Positions 17,279 through 26,539 of a stretch of DNA of 64,000 nucleotides are shown here, piece after piece. This DNA comes from Pseudoalteromonas neustonica. GTDB taxonomy: Bacteria > Pseudomonadota > Gammaproteobacteria > Enterobacterales > Alteromonadaceae. Under the pieces are notes generated by a model. The model saw nothing but the letters and a program-made list of their open reading frames with translations. It was not told where the DNA came from and ran no database searches. The stretch covers positions 372,001 through 436,000 of the forward strand of contig NZ_BDDS01000001.1 of the NCBI RefSeq assembly GCF_001653135.1. The letters run 5' to 3'. How positions within the stretch are numbered: position 1 is the first letter of the stretch; each line of letters opens with the position of its first letter. The position numbers were made by a program, and so were the translations under genes.

Positions 17279-18184
17279 ATGCTATTAGATATTCAATCAT
17301 TACGTCATCAATATAATAAAAGCAAAGATGCAAAATGCGCAATTAATACATTATCGTTGCAAGTTGAACCTGGTATTTTAGCCTTGTTAGGCCCTAATGG
17401 AGCAGGAAAATCTAGTTTGATGAGAATTCTGGCTACCATTACTAAGCCAACACAAGGTGTCATTTTATGGCAAGGCCAAGATATTGTTAAATCACCACAA
17501 TTGTTACGCAAAGAGCTGGGCTATTTACCTCAATATTTTGGCGTGTATGAACAGCTGTCGGGTATTGAGTTTTTGCAATACATGGCAGGGCTTAAAGGGC
17601 TTGAAAGTTCCCATGCCAAGAGTGTTATTGATGATTTACTGAATAAACTTAATTTAACTCACGCCGCGCATCAGCCGCTAAAAGGCTACTCTGGCGGTAT
17701 GAAACAACGCATTGGAATTGCGCAGGCGTTATTAAATGATCCTAAATTATTGATCATTGACGAGCCGACAGTTGGTCTTGATCCGCATGAACGCGCCAAC
17801 TTTAGACAGTTATTGACCGAGCTTGCGGCGGATCGTTGCATTATCTTCTCTACACATATTGTGTCAGATGTTGAATCGATTGCGGATCGCATTGTAATTA
17901 TGCGCGGTGGCACGCTTATCCAATCAGCAACAGCAGATGTATTACAGCAAAAAGTGGCTGATAAATGCTGGACACTAACGGTTGAACCATCGGAGCTGAA
18001 ACAGATCCAGCATGAGTATATTGTTAGCCACAGCATTCGAAAAGAAGGAAAGCTTGAATTAAACCTTGTTGCGGATCATTGCCCTGACTCTAAAGCTACG
18101 GAACGGGCGGCATCACTTGAGGATGCTTACTTGTATTTTACCAGCGAGCAATCAGCATCTCACAGCGCAGTGAGGATCCGTTAA
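17279..18184 (+). CDS. ABC transporter ATP-binding protein (CcmA/NatA-like)
   Basis: 301 residues. It has Walker A GPNGAGKSS near residue 38, the signature GYSGGMKQR near residue 138, Walker B LLIIDEPTVGLDP and the switch histidine in FSTHIVSDVESIADR. A C-terminal extension of about 80 residues is typical of exporter-type ATPases of the ABC-2 group. The stop overlaps the start of the permease gene by one base (TTAATG), so the two form one export system. No regulator or accessory protein is adjacent; the substrate is unknown. Confidence 0.92.
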   Translation: MLLDIQSLRHQYNKSKDAKCAINTLSLQVEPGILALLGPNGAGKSSLMRILATITKPTQGVILWQGQDIVKSPQLLRKELGYLPQYFGVYEQLSGIEFLQYMAGLKGLESSHAKSVIDDLLNKLNLTHAAHQPLKGYSGGMKQRIGIAQALLNDPKLLIIDEPTVGLDPHERANFRQLLTELAADRCIIFSTHIVSDVESIADRIVIMRGGTLIQSATADVLQQKVADKCWTLTVEPSELKQIQHEYIVSHSIRKEGKLELNLVADHCPDSKATERAASLEDAYLYFTSEQSASHSAVRIR

Positions 18185-19704
18185 TGAAACAGATTTGGCA
18201 ATGTATGGTAGCTGACTTTAAACAACGCACACGCCAACAAAGTTATATGGTGACCTTGTTGGCTATGTCTGTATTAACGTTATTGTATTTTCCATCCCCT
18301 GATGCGCAGTACCAAACTTTGGTTATTAATGGCTACCGCGGGATTTATAACAGCGCGTGGATTGGCGTATGTTTAGCGATGCTGAATGTCATGTTCTTAC
18401 CCATTATTTGTTTTTACTTAGTTAAAAATGCACTTGAGTTAGATAGGCAATCAAAAACGTGTGAGCTTATTGCAGCAACGTCGATTAGCAAACAGGCTTT
18501 TTTATTCGCTAAGTGGGGAGTAAATGTACTGATTTTACTTTCAATTGTATTGGCGATGTTGCTCAGTAGTGTATTGATCCAACTTTATTATGGCGAAAGC
18601 TACCAGATTGATATGTGGGCACTTGTTTGGCCGCAATTAGTGTTTATTTTACCGCTGTTATTAGCAATTGCATCAATTGCTATTTTGTTTGAGTCGATAA
18701 CGTGGCTCAAAGGTGGTTTTGGTAATGTGGCGTATTTTTTCTTGTGGATTGGCTCGATAACGCAAAGCATTGCAGGTGTATCAGGCATTGGTGCGGTGCT
18801 TGAAAGTTTAGATATGGAGGTTGCTGCGCGTTTTCCAGCAGAGCAAGGTGGCACCAATGTTGGCATAACAGCGAGTGAATCTGTAAGCACATTTGTTTGG
18901 CATGGGTTTGAGCCAAGTGTTGTGCACCTCTTAGGAATGCTGCCTTTGTTGATGATCAGCTTAATAGGTTTGAGTTTAGCATTTTTATTTTTTGATCGTT
19001 TCAGTAATGGCTCACTGAAAGAGGCTAAAAAGCCATGGCGAATAGTCAGCGTAATTGAAAAAGTCACAGGAATACTCGATAGATTATTTGCTGGCGCAAC
19101 AAAGTCATTCGCTTTTACACGTTTATTACGATTAGAGTTTAAGTTAATGCTCAAAGGGCAAACAAATCTTTGGTTCATCGGGTTGGTCACTTTGAATGTA
19201 TGCCAAGCTTTTGTTGATCAGGAGCTGTTATTGAGCCTTTTTTTACCTATCTCATTGCTGTGGTGTGTATTGGTTATATCACCATTAGGGCAGCTAGAGA
19301 GGCAAACAAATACCTTTGAAATTATGGCTTATAGTAAGCAATCCCCATTATTGCAAAATATGGCGAGTTTTAGTGCTGGCTGGGGACTGTTAGCATTAGC
19401 GTGTTTAGGTAGTATTGCGCGGTACGTAGTAATGGCGGAGTGGTTGCTGCTGGTACAATTGTTTGTGGCTATTTCGTTTATGGTTTCATTAGCCTATTTT
19501 TGCGGTGCATTTACGCAAACAAAGCGAATGTTTGAAGTCGTGTTTTTAGTTATTTGGTATATAGGGCCTCTGCAAGCTGGATTATATTTAGACTTTTTAG
19601 GCGTGAACAGTCAGTCGAGTTGGGATGCAGGAATGCCTTATTACTTTTTGGCTATTGCTAGTGGATTATTGCTATTAACAATGAGTATTAAACGAACCCG
19701 TTAA
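18184..19704 (+). CDS. ABC-2-type transporter permease, double-length
   Basis: 506 residues with about 12 hydrophobic segments in two groups (about 20-270 and 315-505). It resembles two ABC-2 permease halves joined, with a cytoplasmic stretch (about 275-315) between them. Helices such as IAATSISKQAFLFAKWGVNV show the coupling-loop pattern of ABC-2 permeases. Translation is coupled to the ATPase gene. A clear terminator hairpin follows at 19707-19743. The substrate is unknown; the fused layout suggests that one polypeptide plus an ATPase dimer forms the whole exporter. Confidence 0.85.
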   Translation: MKQIWQCMVADFKQRTRQQSYMVTLLAMSVLTLLYFPSPDAQYQTLVINGYRGIYNSAWIGVCLAMLNVMFLPIICFYLVKNALELDRQSKTCELIAATSISKQAFLFAKWGVNVLILLSIVLAMLLSSVLIQLYYGESYQIDMWALVWPQLVFILPLLLAIASIAILFESITWLKGGFGNVAYFFLWIGSITQSIAGVSGIGAVLESLDMEVAARFPAEQGGTNVGITASESVSTFVWHGFEPSVVHLLGMLPLLMISLIGLSLAFLFFDRFSNGSLKEAKKPWRIVSVIEKVTGILDRLFAGATKSFAFTRLLRLEFKLMLKGQTNLWFIGLVTLNVCQAFVDQELLLSLFLPISLLWCVLVISPLGQLERQTNTFEIMAYSKQSPLLQNMASFSAGWGLLALACLGSIARYVVMAEWLLLVQLFVAISFMVSLAYFCGAFTQTKRMFEVVFLVIWYIGPLQAGLYLDFLGVNSQSSWDAGMPYYFLAIASGLLLLTMSIKRTR

Positions 19705-19706
19705 TT

Positions 19707-19743
19707 AAAAGAGTATCAGGGGGACTTTACCTGATGCTCTTTT
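19707..19743. terminator. Bidirectional terminator between the ABC exporter and gss
   Basis: AAAAGAGTATCAGG pairs with CCTGATGCTCTTTT over 14 positions with one G-U pair and a short loop. T and A runs on both sides make it usable in both directions. It sits between the convergent ABC permease (stop 19704) and gss (stop 19774). Confidence 0.85.
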
Positions 19744-19773
19744 GTGTACTTGAGGGTTACGAACTTTAATTGT

Positions 19774-21669
19774 TTACGAGATATAAAGGCTATCATCACT
19801 AACACGTAGTGCCATACAATCGCTCTGGCCATTTATAATCATACTTTTATCAACGCGTACCCCAGCACCTGCGTATTTCCCTGCGGCGGTAAAACTACAT
19901 ATCTGTACAAAGTAGTCACCAACTTTAGGCAGTGCAAATAGTTGCTGGTATATTTGATCTTGTGCGGCAAAATGACCCACGGTTTTTTCTATGACTTGCT
20001 GTTGTTCATCAACGAGTTGAATATTAGCACCGCATCGGCCAACGATCGGTTTAACTACATAACCTGTTTGTAATAATTCATCATTTAGAGCAAATGCAGT
20101 ATTGAGTAAAAATCGATGGTTTGGAAATAAGCTCCATAACACAGGTAAAATCGCTTTATTACTTGGGATCAAGGTCCAAAGTGGCTCAAACACCATGACG
20201 TTTTTACGCAGCAGTACATCAACTAAACGTGGCGTTTTACCCGCTTGCCACTGAGGTTCAAAATCATCCCCTTGGGATTGATCTGCTTCACACTCTTGCC
20301 TAATTTGATCTAATGCAGTTTCCCATGACCATGTTTTCCAGACAAAGTTGAGCTTTTCACCATCAGCATCAACTATATTGCCGGAATCATCCCAGCGTAA
20401 ACTCTTTAAACCAATAATTACTTTGCATTCAAAACCAGCAGCTTCAATAGCTTCTTTCATAAATAACGCGTGATAATGCTCTTCTGGTTCGTCATCTTGT
20501 AAAATATGTATAAGGCCTTTTACTTCACTTTTTCGCCATGCTTTAACTAAATCTTTAAAGAGATCATGGCCTGCATCAACACCTGTTTTAACACCAAAAT
20601 GTTTAGCCCATTTACCCTGTATTTTACCGCTTTCCATATAGCATGACGCGGAGTCACAGTTGTATTCATATACTTTTAATCCGGCAGGTGTGAGTGCAAA
20701 ATCAAACCGGCTGGTGATCAGTTGGTTTAAGCGGTTATCCCATGATTGGCGAATTTTATTGAGTACGACATCGGGTAAATTAAACTTTTTTAATAATTCA
20801 GGGTGCTGTAACACATAGTCTGTTGCATGCATAAATAAGCCATGTAACTCATTGGTGGCATGTTCAATCGTTTGTTGTGCAGTATTTGATATAGCAAAGT
20901 AATGATGTTGATCAGCACTTACTGAAGTTAGTTTATGGCCTTGCATCATATCTACGTAGGCGGCTTCATCGTCATTAGCAATGTTAAGCCATGACTTTTT
21001 GGCCTGTCCAGAGTCAGTTGTATGTTGAGGTTTGATAGCAAATAGATCTGTACTTACTTCAGGCGTTGGCTCGCTAAATTCGCTCTGATCAGTTTGTGTC
21101 ATCCAGCCTAAAATAGTGGCATCGCTGTAAGAACACTCAATCCAGTAGTCACCTTGCTGTGTGATTTTAGCTCTGAGCTCACGGCACCATTGCTGGCCCT
21201 GCGGCCATACTTGATGGCCAACATTTTGTTCTGCTAGGCGAATTTTATCTGTATGGACTTCAACTATAACAGCAACATGACCTGTTTCTTCAAACTCTCC
21301 GCCTTCTTCCCAAATGAGTAAACTTCCCACTGTTGGGTGGTGTTTTGCACCATTACGAAATGCATGCAAAGGAAGTCTAGTTTGGCTGTTTATATCACGC
21401 ACCGAGCGTAGCTCAAAAATATCATAAGCCATTGCAATGTCATCAAATATATAGCCGTGATTGAGATACATCCAGCGGCGCGCAAATTCAACACATTGCC
21501 ATTTATAGCCCATGTAAATGCCATCGAGATAACTTCTGTAGGCACTCCTATTTGGGTAGGCTGTTTCATCAGCACTGTCGTAGTCAGACGAATAAACAGC
21601 AACATTACCAAGTGCATAGCCTAATAGCTCTCCAAAAGGGCTAGCAGGTACGTGAGATTTTTTAGACAA
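19774..21669 (-). CDS. gss: Bifunctional glutathionylspermidine synthetase/amidase
   Basis: 631 residues, close in length and sequence to the E. coli enzyme (619). The N-terminal CHAP-type amidase domain shows Cys59 in YKWQCVEFARR, His131 in TGHVAVI and Glu147 in LAEQNV, the same numbers as the E. coli catalytic residues. The C-terminal ATP-grasp synthetase domain has YEYNCDSASC, NKAILPVLWSLFPNHR and VVKPIVGRCGANI. The enzyme joins glutathione to spermidine and also hydrolyses the conjugate, linking polyamine and thiol redox pools in the cytoplasm. It stands alone and converges with an ABC exporter. Confidence 0.96.
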   Translation of the reverse strand: MSKKSHVPASPFGELLGYALGNVAVYSSDYDSADETAYPNRSAYRSYLDGIYMGYKWQCVEFARRWMYLNHGYIFDDIAMAYDIFELRSVRDINSQTRLPLHAFRNGAKHHPTVGSLLIWEEGGEFEETGHVAVIVEVHTDKIRLAEQNVGHQVWPQGQQWCRELRAKITQQGDYWIECSYSDATILGWMTQTDQSEFSEPTPEVSTDLFAIKPQHTTDSGQAKKSWLNIANDDEAAYVDMMQGHKLTSVSADQHHYFAISNTAQQTIEHATNELHGLFMHATDYVLQHPELLKKFNLPDVVLNKIRQSWDNRLNQLITSRFDFALTPAGLKVYEYNCDSASCYMESGKIQGKWAKHFGVKTGVDAGHDLFKDLVKAWRKSEVKGLIHILQDDEPEEHYHALFMKEAIEAAGFECKVIIGLKSLRWDDSGNIVDADGEKLNFVWKTWSWETALDQIRQECEADQSQGDDFEPQWQAGKTPRLVDVLLRKNVMVFEPLWTLIPSNKAILPVLWSLFPNHRFLLNTAFALNDELLQTGYVVKPIVGRCGANIQLVDEQQQVIEKTVGHFAAQDQIYQQLFALPKVGDYFVQICSFTAAGKYAGAGVRVDKSMIINGQSDCMALRVSDDSLYIS

Positions 21670-22028
21670 AGTAGTTCAAAAATTAGGGAGTGATAATCTG
21701 CAGACTATAGAAGTGTATTGGTTTGATAGCAAGTTAAAAACAGAGCCTTCAAGTACTTTTTATTTAGTTAAAAGAGTTTAAAATTTAATGCTTTTTGTTA
21801 GGAATAATAAGCGGTAATTGGTTGTCTCTTATTATCCGAATTTTTAGGGATGATAAAAATTAATACGTGTTTTTTACAGCACTTAAATAGCACTTAAATA
21901 GCACTTAAAAAGTCGCTTTTTAGGCCAGTAAACATTTAAGCGATTATAAACTAGATAGCAAAGTATGTAGTGGCGATGCTGATTAAATAAACTAAACTTA
22001 TCATATCGCTTCTTTGAGAGCATATTCT
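21670..22028. other. Intergenic region with a short tandem repeat
   Basis: About 360 bases between the divergent gss and binding-protein genes, strongly AT-rich. The 11-base unit AGCACTTAAAT is repeated at 21878, 21889 and 21900 (third copy differs in the last base). No further gene or clear promoter was found; the region must hold the promoters of both flanking genes. Confidence 0.6.
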
Positions 22029-22796
22029 GTGAAGTATTTAATTATTGCTGTGTTGTCCTGTGCGATGTTTAGTAATGTAAGTTATTCAGCTGAGAACACG
22101 TGCCAGATTATTGTTCGCTTTGAAAATTATGCCGCACAATCGCATCAAAATGAAGACTTAACCTGGCATGGACTTGATGTTGATTTTGCAAAAGCATTGC
22201 TTGATGAGGCTGGCTGTGAGTATCGCTTTGTAAGTGTTCCTTGGGGGCGTTCATTAAAAATGCTCGAAAATGGCGAAGTGGACTTAATGCTTAGCGTATC
22301 TAAAACAGCACAACGTATGCGTTTTGCTTATTTCATAGGCCCTCAAAAGCAGGAGAATATTGTATTTGCTATGAATGCAGAGCGTTCTTACAGCATAAAT
22401 ACTGTAAGTAGTTTATTTGAACTTGATGCACCAATAGCAATTCAACGTGGTGCTTACTACGGTAGTAAATTTGAAAAACGTTTTATAGAAGAGCAAGATA
22501 CCGATGAGCGATTTATTTACGTACCAGATAACCAATTAAAACTGGATTTGTTACGCCATGGGCGTATTTCTGGCTTTTTAGAAGAAAAATATAACATCGT
22601 TTATCAAGTGCAAAACAATCCAGATTTTATGAAAGTGACAATTAGCCCATTTGTAATTAATTCTGAGCCTGTTTATTTTGCATTTAGTAAAACATCGGTG
22701 TCAAAGTTACAAATAAAAAAATTTGAAAAGGCATTTTTAAATATTAAAAAGTCAGGGAAATTGGCAGTAATTCTAAAAAAATACAATTTAGAATAA
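22029..22796 (+). CDS. Periplasmic solute-binding protein, family 3 (amino-acid-binding type)
   Basis: About 255 residues from GTG at 22029, which gives a good signal peptide (MKYLIIAVLSCAMFSNVSYS, then AEN) and has GAGAG about 8 bases upstream; a TTG five codons earlier has none. The motif GLDVDFAKALLDEAGCEYRF, then VPWGRSLKMLENGEVDLMLS, fits SBP_bac_3 proteins. No ABC permease or ATPase is adjacent. The next gene encodes a diguanylate cyclase, so a role in signalling or scavenging is as likely as transport. Many such orphan proteins occur in Alteromonadales and their ligands are unknown. Confidence 0.85.
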   Translation: MKYLIIAVLSCAMFSNVSYSAENTCQIIVRFENYAAQSHQNEDLTWHGLDVDFAKALLDEAGCEYRFVSVPWGRSLKMLENGEVDLMLSVSKTAQRMRFAYFIGPQKQENIVFAMNAERSYSINTVSSLFELDAPIAIQRGAYYGSKFEKRFIEEQDTDERFIYVPDNQLKLDLLRHGRISGFLEEKYNIVYQVQNNPDFMKVTISPFVINSEPVYFAFSKTSVSKLQIKKFEKAFLNIKKSGKLAVILKKYNLE

Positions 22797-22861
22797 GCAT
22801 GAAGTTTATCTTCCTGAATTTAAGTTTTTGGGTACATATTTTTTATTAGGATATATCCCGG

Positions 22862-23857
22862 ATGAAGAAAGTAAATCATACCTCTAAGCACCCTGAATTT
22901 CTCTTGAAGTCAGCCTTAAATGTGTCCCTCGTTAGTGTAATAGCAATAGCCCCTTTTACTGTGTATGATTTTTATGTGATTAAAAATGGCATGGGTTTTC
23001 TGGGGGTTATTGCTATTTTATTTTGCACTTTTAATGCCGTATTGTGTTTTAAAGGGACCTATAGCCTGCCATTAAACTTATTTGCGACGATGCCAATAAT
23101 GGCAGGCTGTTCACTTGCTGCAATTAATGTATGGGGTGTCACAGCATCGTTTTGGGCATACCCAGCTGTTTTAACTTGTTATTTTGTTTTGCCGCTGCAT
23201 TTAGCGCGATTAGCGAACATTCTTTATTTAGCCATAATTTTGCCATTCGGTTGGTATAATTTATCACCTGATGTATTTGCGCGTTTTTATGCTGTGTTAA
23301 TTAGCATTAGTATTTTTGCTTATTTAACTCTTAAAGAAATCGCCCTACAGCATGCTCAGCTACATAGGTTATCTATAACAGATGTATTAACGGGTCTAAA
23401 CAATCGCTTTTTACTTAGTGACTCTTTAGAAAATGCCATCTTTATAAATCAATGCGAGAAAGCCCCTATGTCAATTTTAATGTTGGATCTTGACCATTTT
23501 AAAAAGGTAAATGATCAATATGGACATGACGTAGGTGATGAAGTTTTAAAAGGCTTTGCAGCTATAATGAAAGCAAACTCGAACAGCAACGATATATTAT
23601 TTCGCTTAGGAGGCGAAGAGTTTCTAATTTTATTGCACAGTGCGGATGAAAACCAAGCAATACAAGCGGCAGAACAGATACGCAGCCATGTGCAAAAGAG
23701 TAAATTACTTCCTGAGGGCGAATTAACGGTCAGTATTGGTGTATGCGAACTTGTTTGTAATAAACACAGGAAAGATTGGTTAAAACAGTGCGATGCGAAT
23801 TTATATTTAGCTAAAAATAGAGGGCGTAATAAGGTTGTTGCCTGTAGCCAGCGCTAA
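22862..23857 (+). CDS. Membrane diguanylate cyclase (GGDEF domain)
   Basis: 331 residues. The first 158 residues hold about six membrane helices without a recognised sensor name. A complete GGDEF domain follows (about 165-329) with LTGLNNR, the metal-binding LDLDHFKKVND and the active-site GGEEF at 250-254. The inhibitory RxxD site normally found just before it reads NSND, so product inhibition through that site is probably absent. The enzyme should make cyclic di-GMP at the inner membrane. It lies 65 bases downstream of a periplasmic binding protein on the same strand, a possible ligand-sensing pair. Confidence 0.93.
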   Translation: MKKVNHTSKHPEFLLKSALNVSLVSVIAIAPFTVYDFYVIKNGMGFLGVIAILFCTFNAVLCFKGTYSLPLNLFATMPIMAGCSLAAINVWGVTASFWAYPAVLTCYFVLPLHLARLANILYLAIILPFGWYNLSPDVFARFYAVLISISIFAYLTLKEIALQHAQLHRLSITDVLTGLNNRFLLSDSLENAIFINQCEKAPMSILMLDLDHFKKVNDQYGHDVGDEVLKGFAAIMKANSNSNDILFRLGGEEFLILLHSADENQAIQAAEQIRSHVQKSKLLPEGELTVSIGVCELVCNKHRKDWLKQCDANLYLAKNRGRNKVVACSQR

Positions 23858-23911
23858 GCATGAACGAAATAACGTTGGAGTTAACTCTTTGTTATATATG
23901 GCGTATTTAAT

Positions 23912-24266
23912 GCTGGGTGACCTTTGTAGATTGAAATTTGTTCAAGCTAGGGGGGATTTAATCGCGGCGCGAGGTTTGCAATCGAGTGGGCTCGATAACT
24001 GCTCCTGCGTTATTCTACTGGCTCACATCCATGTGAGAATAAGTAAAAACCGAGCAAAGCTTGTGCGCCCTTCTTACGCCCCTTTCCTACATCCGTGTAG
24101 TAACAAAGAGTTAATTGACCCTAGGAAGAGCCCTTTGGGTAACGCATGTTTGGCATTTATACTGCGTTTCGCCTATTTATGGGGAACAACCACACACCAT
24201 AGGCTCTGCCTTGCCTAACTACCAAATAGACTGCTGCAAAATTAATTACGAAAGGTCAACACGCCC
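23912..24266. repeat. MITE-like repeat, copy 2 (long form, reverse orientation)
   Basis: About 355 bp, inverted relative to copy 1. The right end CGAAAGGTCAACACGCCC is intact and followed by TA. The left end is degraded (GGGTGACCTTTGTAG). It carries an extra inner segment absent from copy 1, with two small hairpins: CTCACATGGATGTGAG in the opposite strand sense and ATCGAG/CTCGAT. It shares CGCGGCGCGAGG and the ATAAATAGG block with other copies. Open frames across it have no recognisable protein and were not called. Its right end touches the stop codon of the next gene. Confidence 0.8.
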
Positions 24267-25387
24267 TAGGCTTTTTTAGCCCTTGCGTATGGATCGTTTG
24301 TTACTGTGCATTTGTCGTTTAAGTTGCCAAAAATAGGCGGCTGCTCAATAAGCTCTTCACCTTCAAGCGTCATTACTTGGACTCGCTGACATGTTGTAAT
24401 TTCAGTGGAAAAATCTAGCCAAACTTGTGCCATGTTACACATATTTAAGAAATAATAGGTGCCACTTGCTTGATCACTAACGTTTGACCAAATAGTGCTT
24501 GAGCTAATACTTGCACTTCTTGGATTAAATCCATGTGGTACAGCGCAGGCTGCAACCATTGAGCGTGTTTGTGATACGGCTTTTATTGTTGAATTAACGG
24601 GTTCGCTAAGTGATATGTAAAAAGAAGCTCGCTCAAAGTTTTGGGTTGAAGAAACGCCACCAGGCACGGTGTAAAGAGGTCGAGAGTTGGGCGTCTCAGC
24701 CTTGCCCCACATGTACTGCCAATACTGATTTATTTCTAGTTGGGTTTTGTAATTAGGTTCATTAGTGGCAACTCTAAATTTTTCGCTTTCATACACAACG
24801 AATGCGTTATTATTGACTTCAATTATGGCGGAGTTTCCGGTTTTGTCTGATAAACAAAGGTGAAGTGTTGCGGGGGTTGATTTCCCTAAACCATCAGGAA
24901 CATTCTCTTCTACAATTTGAATTTTTTGTTTTCTGAAGTACTTTGCAGCAGCTTTGACACATCCGAATTTATCGAGTGTGAACTGCGCCCAACTGAGCAC
25001 ACTTAAGACTTTTTTACTTTCTTCAAGAGGGGAGTGCTCAGTTTGGCGTTTATTCAGCAAAGGCGAACTATTGTCTGCGCGTATAGGTATGTAATCTGCT
25101 CCTGTATCGTATAAAGCATTGACCACGAGGCCTGCCGAATTAATGCCATCAGCTGTGCCCATTCGTTTATCACCCATTACAGTTGCAATACTTGAGTAAT
25201 GAGATTTCCACTTGAGTATTTGCCTTTGGGGTACTTTAAATTGATCCGTATCTTCAGGTATGAAGCCGATACGTTTTAATCCGACCGGAAAAGTGTATAA
25301 AAAAGCATTTACGCCTGCAAACCAATCCATATTTCTAGCTGTTACTGGAAAATCTGGGTTTAGACTGTTAAAAATACGCGTACACAT
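24266..25387 (-). CDS. Choloylglycine hydrolase / penicillin-V-acylase-family Ntn hydrolase
   Basis: 373 residues beginning MCTRIF, so removal of Met exposes Cys2, the N-terminal nucleophile of this family. ARNMDW, with the conserved Arg and Asp, follows near residue 18, and LHLCLSDKTGNSAIIEV near residue 180. Members cleave linear amides: bile salts, penicillin V or acyl-homoserine lactones in some marine bacteria. No signal peptide is seen, so it is probably cytoplasmic. The stop codon TAG is formed from the TA flank plus the first base of repeat copy 2, so the last residues may differ from relatives. The substrate is unknown. Confidence 0.88.
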   Translation of the reverse strand: MCTRIFNSLNPDFPVTARNMDWFAGVNAFLYTFPVGLKRIGFIPEDTDQFKVPQRQILKWKSHYSSIATVMGDKRMGTADGINSAGLVVNALYDTGADYIPIRADNSSPLLNKRQTEHSPLEESKKVLSVLSWAQFTLDKFGCVKAAAKYFRKQKIQIVEENVPDGLGKSTPATLHLCLSDKTGNSAIIEVNNNAFVVYESEKFRVATNEPNYKTQLEINQYWQYMWGKAETPNSRPLYTVPGGVSSTQNFERASFYISLSEPVNSTIKAVSQTRSMVAACAVPHGFNPRSASISSSTIWSNVSDQASGTYYFLNMCNMAQVWLDFSTEITTCQRVQVMTLEGEELIEQPPIFGNLNDKCTVTNDPYARAKKA

Positions 25388-25465
25388 GTAAGTTATCCTA
25401 TTATTTTCTGGATTGTTTTGTCCCTATGTTATCTAATTACTTTATTAATACAATGACTATAAAGA

Positions 25466-26470
25466 ATGTTAAAAATGGCTGTTATGGATACGTTTGATCT
25501 TGATTACACGTTAAGGCTCAGACTTAAAGTAATAAGGGGTATGACAAGTGTCACTTTATTGCTCGCTTTGGGTTTGGGGCTCCTTAATATCTTTATCGGC
25601 CAACATTTTATCTATGGGGGTATGCAATGTCTTTATGCCTTTTTTTCACTTGGTTTATATTTAAACGCGAGTAAAACAGACAGCTTGCACTGGTCAAAGC
25701 AGCTGTATGTGTATTCACTCGTTGGGCTTATTGCAAGTGGCGCACATATGGCACCACTAATGTCATACCTTTTAATGTGGGCGCTCGCTCTGCCGATTGT
25801 GTTTTATCTTTTATTAGGTAAGCGTTTTGGGATTGTTTTAAGTGGTTTTTACTTTGTTGCTCAAATCACTATTATCTATTTTAAAACAGAGACGTTTTAC
25901 ACATCACCGTTATTGAACTTTGCTTTTAGTTACCTTCTTGTTTGGGGGATTTCTCATACATATGAGACATCACGCGCAAACTCAGAGAAAGCGCTGCGTA
26001 CACTAGCATTAAAAGACCCGTTAACAGGGGCTTTTAATCGACTTAGTTTAACCAAAACGTATTCCCAATTAAATAAAAGCCAACCAGTTAGTTTAGCGCT
26101 TTTGGATATTGATTATTTTAAAAATGTTAATGACTCATACGGTCACCCATTTGGTGATGAAGTGTTGAAGAAAATAGCGCAGGGCTTGACCTCAGCTACA
26201 AATCGAAATAGTGTATTTAGAATTGGAGGAGAAGAATTTTGTATTTTAATGGAAAATGTAACACCTGAACTTGCTGTTATTAAAGCTGAGGAAATTAGAT
26301 CGAAAGTAGCGGCCGAATACGTTACCCATGGCAAAGATAACATCCATGTTACAGTGAGTATTGGTGTTTCGACATCAACTGATTCTAGTCTTTCTGAACT
26401 TTTAAAAGCGGCAGATGTAAATCTTTATTTAGCAAAAGAAAAAGGCCGTAATTGTGTGGTTTATAAATAA
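25466..26470 (+). CDS. Membrane diguanylate cyclase (GGDEF domain)
   Basis: 334 residues. About five or six membrane helices lie in residues 25-162, followed by a GGDEF domain with DPLTGAFNR, LLDIDYFKNVND and GGEEF at 254-258. The position of the inhibitory RxxD site reads TNRN, so it is not conserved. It is the second such enzyme within 4 kb, and the two share the same overall plan though their membrane parts differ. It diverges from the Ntn hydrolase gene with a 78-base gap. No clear ribosome-binding site precedes the ATG; ATG at 25475 is an alternative start. Confidence 0.92.
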   Translation: MLKMAVMDTFDLDYTLRLRLKVIRGMTSVTLLLALGLGLLNIFIGQHFIYGGMQCLYAFFSLGLYLNASKTDSLHWSKQLYVYSLVGLIASGAHMAPLMSYLLMWALALPIVFYLLLGKRFGIVLSGFYFVAQITIIYFKTETFYTSPLLNFAFSYLLVWGISHTYETSRANSEKALRTLALKDPLTGAFNRLSLTKTYSQLNKSQPVSLALLDIDYFKNVNDSYGHPFGDEVLKKIAQGLTSATNRNSVFRIGGEEFCILMENVTPELAVIKAEEIRSKVAAEYVTHGKDNIHVTVSIGVSTSTDSSLSELLKAADVNLYLAKEKGRNCVVYK

Positions 26471-26539
26471 TAATTTGCAATCTAGATGCTGTTTTTACGT
26501 AAAAATACGTTTCATTTTAAAAGTCTTCTGTTTGAGTGT

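Noticed and set aside
18600-19190. 196-codon open frame antisense to the ABC-2 permease
   Set aside because: It lies wholly within a real gene on the other strand, with no ribosome-binding site and a low-complexity sequence rich in N, S, P and K.
23835-24218. 127-codon open frame on the plus strand after the first diguanylate cyclase
   Set aside because: It runs through MITE-like repeat copy 2; the peptide is repeated in part at 28.5 kb because the repeat is, not because of a conserved protein.
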